From Thermoflexales bacterium (GTDB taxonomy: Bacteria; Chloroflexota; Anaerolineae; S140-20), in assembly GCA_015484715.1 (NCBI GenBank), contig WFUY01000126.1, forward strand, positions 1-10,789: 10,789 nt of DNA, given 5' to 3'. Numbering within the stretch: position 1 is the first letter of the stretch; each line of letters begins with the position of its first letter. Made by a program: the position numbers and the translations under genes. Shown here in pieces: positions 5,572 through 10,789 of this stretch. Below the pieces are notes generated by a model that saw only the letters and a list, made by a program, of their open reading frames with translations, was not told the DNA's origin and did not search any database.

Positions 5572-6723
5572 GTGGACGTGAACCTGCTAGAGCGATGGCT
5601 GCGCCCTGATGTGGCGGCAATGGATCCGTACACCCCCATCGTCCCTTTTGAGGTGCTCAGCCGCCGACTGGGGCTCCCACCGGAGCGGATCATCAAGCTG
5701 GATGCCAACGAGAATCCTTACGGCCCCTCGCCGCGCGTGCGAGATGCCCTGGCCCGTTACGACCGCTACCACGTCTACCCGGACCCGGAGCAACGCCTCC
5801 TGCGGGAGGCGCTGACCCGTTACGTGGAGATGCCCTTTGAACAGATCCTGGTCGGTCACGGCTCCGATGAGCTGATAGACCTGCTGATGCGCCTCTTCCT
5901 GGAGCCGGGCGACCGGGTGGTGAACTGTCCCCCCACATTTGGGATGTACGCTTTCGACACGGCCATCAACCAGGGGAAGCTGGTCAATGTCCCCCGACGG
6001 ACCGATTTCTCCCTGGACCTCGGCGGCATCGAGGCGGCAGTGACGGGCGGAGATGGCGGCCGTCCGGCGAAGCTCCTCTTTCTCTGCTCCCCCAACAACC
6101 CCGATGGCAGCGTGGTGCCGGCCTCGGTGCTGCGTCGGCTCCTCGACCTCCCGTTGATCATCGTCCTGGACGAAGCCTACGCCGAGTTCGCCGGGCAGAG
6201 CTATGCCTCCTGGGTGCGAGAGCATCCCAACCTGGTCGTCCTGCGCACCTTCAGCAAGTGGGCCGGCCTGGCCGGGTTGCGCGTGGGGTACGGCCTCTTC
6301 CCCCGCTGGATGATGCCCCATCTCTGGAAGGTCAAGCAGCCCTACAACGTGAACGTGGCGGGGACGGTGGCTGCCCTGGCTTCGCTGGAGGACATCGCCT
6401 ACCTGCAGGAGAACGTGGCCCGCATCGTGGCCGAGCGGGAACGCCTCTACCAGGCCCTTCGGTCCATCCCCTACCTGGAGCCCTATCCCAGTCAGGCCAA
6501 CTTCGTCCTGTGTCGTGTCGTGGGGCGCGACGCTCAAGCGCTGAAGCGGTCCCTGGAACGGGAAGGCATTCTGGTCCGTTACTTCGACAAGCCAGGGTTG
6601 CAGGATCACATCCGCATCAGCGTGGGGAAGCCCGAGGAGACCGACCGGCTCCTGGAAGCCCTGGGGGCACGACAGGCAGTGCGCGATAGGCAACCGGTGA
6701 CACGGGACAGGAGCAGGCGATGA
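5572..6723 (+). CDS. hisC: histidinol-phosphate aminotransferase HisC
   Basis: PLP enzyme that transaminates imidazole-acetol phosphate with glutamate to give L-histidinol phosphate. 383 residues from GTG 5572, in the usual range. Fold-type I landmarks: [12 protein letters not shown] near the N-terminus, [24 protein letters not shown] (Asp200, Tyr203), [16 protein letters not shown] with the Schiff-base Lys229, and RISVG near the end. Start is uncertain: GTG 5572 has GGAGG five bases upstream, GTG 5551 has AGGAG inside the preceding hairpin, and GTG 5578 is further possible. The C-terminal tail (about the last 17 residues, Arg-rich) is encoded by 7-bp repeat DNA and is probably not functional. 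The stop overlaps the hisB start as ATGA, so translation is coupled. Confidence 0.95.
   Translation: MDVNLLERWLRPDVAAMDPYTPIVPFEVLSRRLGLPPERIIKLDANENPYGPSPRVRDALARYDRYHVYPDPEQRLLREALTRYVEMPFEQILVGHGSDELIDLLMRLFLEPGDRVVNCPPTFGMYAFDTAINQGKLVNVPRRTDFSLDLGGIEAAVTGGDGGRPAKLLFLCSPNNPDGSVVPASVLRRLLDLPLIIVLDEAYAEFAGQSYASWVREHPNLVVLRTFSKWAGLAGLRVGYGLFPRWMMPHLWKVKQPYNVNVAGTVAALASLEDIAYLQENVARIVAERERLYQALRSIPYLEPYPSQANFVLCRVVGRDAQALKRSLEREGILVRYFDKPGLQDHIRISVGKPEETDRLLEALGARQAVRDRQPVTRDRSRR
6671..6708. repeat. 7-bp repeat tract within the 3' end of hisC
   Basis: GAC, GAT or AAC triplets recur in 7-base phase at 6671, 6685, 6692, 6699 and 6706 (6678 is diverged). This is the same period and core as the tract after hisG, here read as the Arg-rich HisC tail. 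The copy is short and degenerate, so the call is tentative. Confidence 0.45.
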
Positions 6724-7331
6724 GCGAACGGGTCGCCCGGGTACGCCGGCAGACGGCGGAGACGACGGTGGAAGTGCGCTGGAACTTGGACGGAACCGGT
6801 CAGGTGGACCTGACCACGGGCATCGGGTTCCTCGATCATATGCTGCACCACGTGGCCGTCCACGGCCTCTTCGACCTGACGGTCCACGCCCAGGGGGACC
6901 TCCACGTGGACGCCCACCACACGGTGGAAGATGTGGCCATCGTCCTAGGGCAGGCGCTGGACCAAGCGCTGGGGGGACGACGGGGGATCGTGCGGATGGG
7001 GCACGCCTACGTGCCGATGGACGAGGCGCTGGCCTTCGTCGCCGTGGACCTCTCGGGCCGGCCCTACGCCGTCGTCGAGGCCGATTGGGGGGGCGCAACC
7101 ATCGGGGAACTGCCCACCAGTCTGATCCCTCACTTCCTGGAGAGCCTGGCGGTCCACGGTCGGATGAACCTCCACGCGCGGGTGCTCTACGGGCGGGACG
7201 ATCATCACAAGGCGGAAGCCCTCTTCAAGGCGTTGGGGCGGGCCCTTGCCGCTGCCACCCGCCTCGACCCTCGGCGTGGGGGGCGTGTGCCTTCGACAAA
7301 AGGATCTTTGTCAGAGAAGCATGCTCGCTGA
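6720..7331 (+). CDS. hisB: imidazoleglycerol-phosphate dehydratase HisB
   Basis: Dehydrates imidazole glycerol phosphate to imidazole-acetol phosphate, the substrate of HisC. 203 residues, the monofunctional form without a phosphatase domain. Manganese-binding repeats are intact: GFLDHMLHH (36-44) and HHTVEDV (66-72) in the first half, [15 protein letters not shown] and DDHHKAE (160-166) in the second, then PSTKGSL near the C-terminus. The ATG overlaps the hisC stop, with AGGAG six bases upstream. It is the last his gene before the restriction-modification cassette; its stop overlaps the ribosome binding site of the endonuclease gene. A separate histidinol-phosphate phosphatase must be encoded elsewhere. 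Confidence 0.97.
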   Translation: MSERVARVRRQTAETTVEVRWNLDGTGQVDLTTGIGFLDHMLHHVAVHGLFDLTVHAQGDLHVDAHHTVEDVAIVLGQALDQALGGRRGIVRMGHAYVPMDEALAFVAVDLSGRPYAVVEADWGGATIGELPTSLIPHFLESLAVHGRMNLHARVLYGRDDHHKAEALFKALGRALAAATRLDPRRGGRVPSTKGSLSEKHAR

Positions 7332-7340
7332 GGTACTCTT

Positions 7341-7973
7341 GTGAGCACCGACTTCGATTACTCGCTGCATATCTTCCGTGCACCTCACCTTCAGGAGATC
7401 GTGGAGGCGGCTATCCAGTTTTTCGTCCACACGCCGGTGCACGAATTGCCTCCTCCGCTCAAGTTCGATGGGACGGGAGTCTATGGGGTGTATTACATTG
7501 GCGATCACCCTCTTTACACCAGGCTCTCGCTTCTCAATCAGGATACTTGCACGTATCCTATCTACGTGGGGAAAGCAGTACCTTCTGGATGGCGCACGGC
7601 CCGATCGAGACGCTCAGGAACCCCTGCATTGTACCGGAGGTTACGGGAACATGCCAGGAGCATCACCCAAGCAGTGGATCTACGGCTTGAGGACTTTCGG
7701 TGTCGCTTTGTCATTCTCCAAGGATTAGAAACCGACCTCATAATCCCCGTAGAAGCTGCCCTGATCAGACGGTTCAAGCCGCTTTGGAATACCATAGTAG
7801 ATGGTTTCGGGAACCATGATCCTGGCGCAGGACGGTACAACCAATCGCCATCGGAGTGGGACGTGTTACATCCGGGTAGGCCCTGGGCTGCTCGGCTGAC
7901 CGGTGAAGCGCCACACTTGGCAGAAATCAAGGCAAGGGTGCAGCAGGCGCAGGAAAGATTATCGCTTCCGTAG
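7341..7973 (+). CDS. Eco29kI-like type II restriction endonuclease (GIY-YIG superfamily)
   Basis: Predicted site-specific endonuclease of 210 residues, close to the size of R.Eco29kI. The GIY-YIG core appears as GVY (46-48) and YVG (75-77). Arg100 and His104 in RRLREHARSI, Glu138 in IPVEAALI and Asn150 in PLWN follow. The later stretch DGFGNHDPGAGR with SEWDVLHPGRPWA is characteristic of the Eco29kI family. As I recall, the catalytic set of R.Eco29kI is Tyr49, Tyr76, Arg104, His108, Glu142 and Asn154, which matches with shifts of only 1 and 4 residues. Eco29kI cuts CCGCGG; the site here is unknown. Start is GTG with GAGGT six bases upstream overlapping the hisB stop. No promoter of its own is apparent. 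Its 3' end overlaps the convergent methyltransferase by 15 bases. Confidence 0.9.
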   Translation: MSTDFDYSLHIFRAPHLQEIVEAAIQFFVHTPVHELPPPLKFDGTGVYGVYYIGDHPLYTRLSLLNQDTCTYPIYVGKAVPSGWRTARSRRSGTPALYRRLREHARSITQAVDLRLEDFRCRFVILQGLETDLIIPVEAALIRRFKPLWNTIVDGFGNHDPGAGRYNQSPSEWDVLHPGRPWAARLTGEAPHLAEIKARVQQAQERLSLP

Positions 7974-9323
7974 CTCTATGACAGCTTCATAGAGGCTATG
8001 GGAGTCCTGCGCATGGGCTACCCGCACGTCGGATTGGATGATGCTGTTCCCAACACGGGCCGTTCGCGGGACGTCAATTCTGACCAGTTCCAGCCCCACG
8101 GATTCGGCGATCGCAGCGAAGTATCGGTCTGTTGGAATGAGGATGCCCTGCAAGATGCTGTTCCCTATGACAACCAACGCGGTGCCCCCCGGTTTCAAGA
8201 GCTCCAGGATGCCCTGGGCAAAACGGTGGCAATCGTTGAAGTAAGCGATGGCGTAGTTGGCCCACCCGTGACCGCCGTAAGCTTTCCGGTCGGAGTTGGT
8301 TTTTTGCAACCGGCGCAACCGCTCCACCAGATCTGTACCCGGGAGATCGAAGCCCAAGGTCATTGGAGCACGATTTCGGACAGTTTGCCAGTATTTGCCG
8401 AAGTTTGCTTGCTCCAGGGGTCTCATATCCCGGGGGCTCTTTACGTAGCCTAGCCAGTAAAGCTGAGGACGGGTGTTGCGATTGTAATGGTAATTGTTCA
8501 AATAGGGCGGTGAGGTGAGGACGAGGTCAACGGACGCTGGGGTAAGGTAACTCTGGTACTGAAAAAAAGAATCATTGATCACTTGAGCTTCGACTTCTCG
8601 CTCCTGGAGATGATCCTGTAGCCAAAGGATGTCCTCAGCCATCTCCAAGAGTTTGCTCAAGATCGTCTGAGCGACGGGAAAGTCTTCGATCTCCGGTTTG
8701 CCGGCGCTGGTCCGCCTGCTCAGGCTGGGTTCATACGAGTAGTTGGAATAGCGCACCATCGTAGAAGCAAAGGCCAATCGAAAGAGGTCTCGCAGTCGGC
8801 GATCTTCGATGGTAGCTATGAAGTCTTGGAGAATCAGGACTTTGCGGAGCACTCTGGGACTGTAAAAAGCTGTACGGGTCTTAAAACCAGGTGGAGGGGT
8901 GCTAACAGGAGTATAATCAGAAAAGACCCGCTCTTGATAGAAGGATTGAAACTGATGGATTGCCTCGTATAGGTCCGACACACGAATGGTATGGGCCTGG
9001 AGTTTCACGTGGCAGGCCAGGGCCGCATAAGGATTGATTTCAAATCCGATAGCACGGTGCCCTAACAGGATTGCCTCTACCAGCGTTGTCCCTACACCTG
9101 CAAAGGGGTCCAGGACAGTTCCTCGGCGTGGCAGGTATCGGCGCAAAGCATCACGCACGAAGTCACTGGAAAACCCGGCGATCCAGGGTACCCAGCGGTG
9201 GATAGGTCGTGCTTTGTTAGCGGCGAAGGCGGGATCGTTGAACCCGACACTACTATGACTTGTTGGAGATGAAGGCGGAGCTTCTAACTCCGTCTCAAAT
9301 AGGGGGAGTTGCTCAACTCGCAT
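7959..9323 (-). CDS. DNA amino-methyltransferase (N4-cytosine/N6-adenine type), putative partner of the endonuclease
   Basis: Predicted to transfer methyl from SAM to an exocyclic DNA amine, protecting host sites. From ATG 9323 it has 454 residues. SAM-binding motif I is LDPFAGVGTTLVEA (from Asp72) with GFEINPYAA after it; catalytic motif IV is TSPPY (270-274); LKPGGTALVVIGNS comes later. Motif I before IV, about 190 residues apart, is not the usual beta order; TSPPY favours N4-cytosine but N6-adenine is not excluded. There is no C5-methyltransferase PCQ/ENV signature. I prefer ATG 9323 over the in-frame GTG 9335 because GGAAGG lies just upstream. It begins 21 bp after the Phd-like gene in the same direction. 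Base composition is visibly more AT-rich than the his genes (one line in the gene counted at 45% GC), suggesting transfer. Confidence 0.9.
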   Translation of the reverse strand: MRVEQLPLFETELEAPPSSPTSHSSVGFNDPAFAANKARPIHRWVPWIAGFSSDFVRDALRRYLPRRGTVLDPFAGVGTTLVEAILLGHRAIGFEINPYAALACHVKLQAHTIRVSDLYEAIHQFQSFYQERVFSDYTPVSTPPPGFKTRTAFYSPRVLRKVLILQDFIATIEDRRLRDLFRLAFASTMVRYSNYSYEPSLSRRTSAGKPEIEDFPVAQTILSKLLEMAEDILWLQDHLQEREVEAQVINDSFFQYQSYLTPASVDLVLTSPPYLNNYHYNRNTRPQLYWLGYVKSPRDMRPLEQANFGKYWQTVRNRAPMTLGFDLPGTDLVERLRRLQKTNSDRKAYGGHGWANYAIAYFNDCHRFAQGILELLKPGGTALVVIGNSILQGILIPTDRYFAAIAESVGLELVRIDVPRTARVGNSIIQSDVRVAHAQDSHSLYEAVIELRKR

Positions 9324-9344
9324 AGGCCCTTCCACAACGTGTTA

Positions 9345-9599
9345 TCATCGAGAGTCAGAAGGCGACCTGACGACACGCCCTAGCCGATAATCAGGGCGGA
9401 TCTCCCGGATAATGGCACCAATCTGCTGGTGCGCCTGCTTATCCTCTAAGAGGTGAGCAAAGTCATCGAGGCTGAGGAGGATTGCCTGGGGTATCCCACG
9501 GCGCTCAATGATGTAGCGGGTACGGTTATGGGTGACATCATCCAACATCCTACCGAAGTTGTTCTGAGCTTGCGTGGAACTGATACTCTTGGTCGTCAT
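9345..9599 (-). CDS. Phd/YefM-family antitoxin-like DNA-binding protein
   Basis: 84 residues with the Phd/YefM pattern: SISSTQAQNNFGRMLDDVTHNRTRYIIERRGIPQAILLSLDDF, i.e. a short helix-strand N-terminal dimer and DNA-binding fold, then a helical C-terminus. In that family the C-terminal part wraps a toxin such as Doc or YoeB and the N-terminal part represses its own promoter. No toxin gene is adjacent; the next gene, 21 bp downstream, is the DNA methyltransferase. A role as repressor of the methyltransferase promoter is therefore likely, by inference. ATG 9599 has GAGG eight bases upstream. A consensus promoter and a dyad at the expected transcription start precede it. A remnant of a toxin-antitoxin pair is the other possibility. 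Confidence 0.85.
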   Translation of the reverse strand: MTTKSISSTQAQNNFGRMLDDVTHNRTRYIIERRGIPQAILLSLDDFAHLLEDKQAHQQIGAIIREIRPDYRLGRVVRSPSDSR

Positions 9600-9625
9600 C
9601 GTCGCTTCCTCAAATGGCTGAGTTG

Positions 9626-9636
9626 GCTAATTTAGC
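9626..9636. promoter_or_regulatory. operator-like dyad at the phd-like transcription start
   Basis: GCTAATTTAGC is an 11-bp dyad with a single central base. It lies 4 to 14 bases downstream of the -10 box on the minus strand, covering the expected transcription start near 9633. A protein bound here would block the promoter; the Phd-like product is the natural candidate. Confidence 0.5.
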
Positions 9637-9639
9637 AAA

Positions 9640-9668
9640 ATTATAGCCGATGGTTCTTTCTCCGTCAA
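9640..9668 (-). promoter_or_regulatory. sigma70 promoter for the phd-like/methyltransferase unit
   Basis: On the minus strand TTGACG (9668-9663), a 17-base spacer and a perfect TATAAT (9645-9640). Transcription should start near 9633, leaving about 33 nt before the phd-like ATG. It faces away from hisH. Confidence 0.85.
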
Positions 9669-9698
9669 GGGTTGTTCCCTGATTTGCCTCCTGGAGCT

Positions 9699-10319
9699 AT
9701 GGTCGCACTCATAGATTATGGCATCGGCAACATCCGCAGTGTGGAGAAGGCGCTGCGCCACTTGGGAGCGCCGGTGCGGATCACCCGCGACCCCGACGAG
9801 ATCCGCAGAGCGGACCGGATCGTCTTCCCCGGCGTCGGGGCCTTCGGCGACGGGATGGAAGCTGTGCGCCGGCTGGGCTTGGAAGCCCCCCTCCGCGAGG
9901 CCATTGACGCCGGCACCCCCTTCCTGGGCATCTGCCTGGGGATGCAACTCCTCTTCCAGGTCAGCGAGGAGATGGGTGAGCACCAAGGATTGGGCATCTT
10001 CCCCGGCCGCGTCGTCCGCTTCCCCGACGGGATGGGGTTGAAGGTCCCTCAGATCGGCTGGAACCAACTGCACCGGCAGCGGCCCCATCCTCTGCTGGAG
10101 GGCGTCCCCAACGGCGCTTACGTCTACTTCGTCCACTCCTACTACTGCCGGCCGGCCGACCCCTCCCTGGTGCTGGCCACCACCGACTACGGTCTCGAGT
10201 ACGCTTCCGTCGTGGGGCGGGGCCACGTCTTCGGCCTCCAGTTCCACCCGGAGAAGAGCCAGGCCGTTGGCCTGCGCATCCTGCGCAACTTCCTCACGCT
10301 TCCCAAGGATCCGATGTGA
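9699..10319 (+). CDS. hisH: imidazole glycerol phosphate synthase subunit HisH (glutamine amidotransferase)
   Basis: Hydrolyses glutamine and channels ammonia to HisF for imidazole glycerol phosphate synthesis. 206 residues from ATG 9699. It starts VALIDYGIGN, has FPGVGAFGDGM with the oxyanion-strand region, LGICLGMQLLF with nucleophile Cys79, and FGLQFHPEKS with His183 and Glu185, completing the triad. The start is chosen on family N-terminus; GGAG is only two bases upstream, which is unusually close, and TTG codons at 9672 and 9684 are in frame. I see no convincing plus-strand promoter in 9600-9698, so expression may depend on readthrough past the inserted cassette. hisF is not in the window. 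The stop overlaps the next start (TGATG). Confidence 0.95.
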   Translation: MVALIDYGIGNIRSVEKALRHLGAPVRITRDPDEIRRADRIVFPGVGAFGDGMEAVRRLGLEAPLREAIDAGTPFLGICLGMQLLFQVSEEMGEHQGLGIFPGRVVRFPDGMGLKVPQIGWNQLHRQRPHPLLEGVPNGAYVYFVHSYYCRPADPSLVLATTDYGLEYASVVGRGHVFGLQFHPEKSQAVGLRILRNFLTLPKDPM

Positions 10320-10789
10320 TGATCAACTGGCTGAAGCGGCTGCTCCGCCGCACCCCGATGGCCCGCTCGACCCGGGCCTACGCCTTCGCCCTGGAGAAGC
10401 TCTCCTTCCCGCCCCAGGCCCGTGTGCTGGACCTGGGCGCCGGCAGCGGAGCCGGTACCGCTTTCCTCGGCCGCCGGCTCCCCGAAGCCTGCGTCGTCGG
10501 CCTCGACATCACGATGGAATCGCTCGACCGCCGATCCCTCCCGGCAACTCCCCGGCCGCTTCCCTTCGTGCAGGCCTCGGCCACAGCCCTTCCCTTTGAG
10601 GATGGCTGCCTGGACGGCGTGATGGCGGTGATGACCTTCCACTGCCTGCCCAAGCCCCAGCAGGTCTTCCGAGAAGTGGCCCGTGTCCTGAAGCCCGGTG
10701 GCCTCTTCGTCCTGGCCGACGTAGACGGTCGGCACTGGATTGCGCCCTTCTTCGAGTTGGTGGAGCACCTGTTCATCAGTCCTCTGACC
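10319..10789 (+). CDS. class I SAM-dependent methyltransferase (partial, C-terminus off the right edge)
   Basis: 157 residues are visible with no stop. The Methyltransf_11-type fold is clear: VLDLGAGSG (36-44) binds SAM, VVGLDIT carries the acidic residue at the end of strand 2, LPFEDGCLDGVMAV matches the strand-4 region, and VARVLKPGGLFVLADVDG the strand-5 region. Substrate cannot be assigned; small molecules or quinone- and lipid-like acceptors are common for the group. The ATG shares its A with the hisH TGA stop, and AAGGAT lies nine bases upstream, so it is co-translated with hisH. No membrane segment is apparent. Unlike the adjacent cassette it has the same GC-rich codon use as the his genes. 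Confidence 0.88.
   Translation, partial: MINWLKRLLRRTPMARSTRAYAFALEKLSFPPQARVLDLGAGSGAGTAFLGRRLPEACVVGLDITMESLDRRSLPATPRPLPFVQASATALPFEDGCLDGVMAVMTFHCLPKPQQVFREVARVLKPGGLFVLADVDGRHWIAPFFELVEHLFISPLT

Noticed and set aside
5587..7098. 503-residue minus-strand open frame across hisC and hisB
   Set aside because: Antisense to two intact his genes, Arg/Pro-rich start, no recognisable domain.
7998..8453. 151-residue plus-strand open frame opposite the methyltransferase
   Set aside because: Antisense to a gene with intact catalytic motifs; no motif or ribosome binding site of its own.

Overview
The window is a high-GC bacterial chromosome segment built around a histidine-biosynthesis operon read on the plus strand. 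Gene content points to Chloroflexota (Anaerolineae or a related class): hisG, hisD, hisC, hisB and hisH are interleaved with accessory genes, one of them a heptad-repeat coiled-coil nuclease-like protein. This placement is inference from general gene style; there is no rRNA in the window to confirm it.

Layout. Positions 1-972 (minus strand) hold rpmF (bL32) followed by a terminator-like hairpin and fabD, which runs off the left edge. Positions 973-1186 are a divergent control region with two near-consensus sigma70 promoters whose -35 boxes form one 16-bp palindrome, one promoter firing toward rpmF and one toward hisG. The plus strand then carries hisG (long form), a 153-bp palindromic MITE-like element inserted in a tract of 7-bp repeats, an SDR oxidoreductase, hisD, a coiled-coil PD-(D/E)XK-like protein, hisC and hisB. 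HisG catalyses step 1 of the pathway, HisB step 6 (dehydratase), HisC the transamination, HisD the last two oxidations, and HisH supplies ammonia to HisF. hisA, hisF, hisI/hisE and the histidinol-phosphatase are not in the window.

Between hisB and hisH sits a restriction-modification cassette. It has an Eco29kI-like GIY-YIG endonuclease on the plus strand, 9 bp after hisB and apparently dependent on his transcription. A convergent amino-methyltransferase and an upstream Phd/YefM-like gene lie on the minus strand under their own strong promoter with an operator-like dyad. This cassette is visibly less GC-rich than the his genes and looks acquired. After hisH, a class I SAM-dependent methyltransferase overlaps the hisH stop and runs off the right edge.

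The most interesting points are the R-M cassette embedded in the his operon with a toxin-less Phd-like protein as candidate regulator, the abutting divergent promoters, and the palindromic element with apparent target duplication inside a 7-bp repeat tract that also encodes the C-terminal tails of HisG and HisC.
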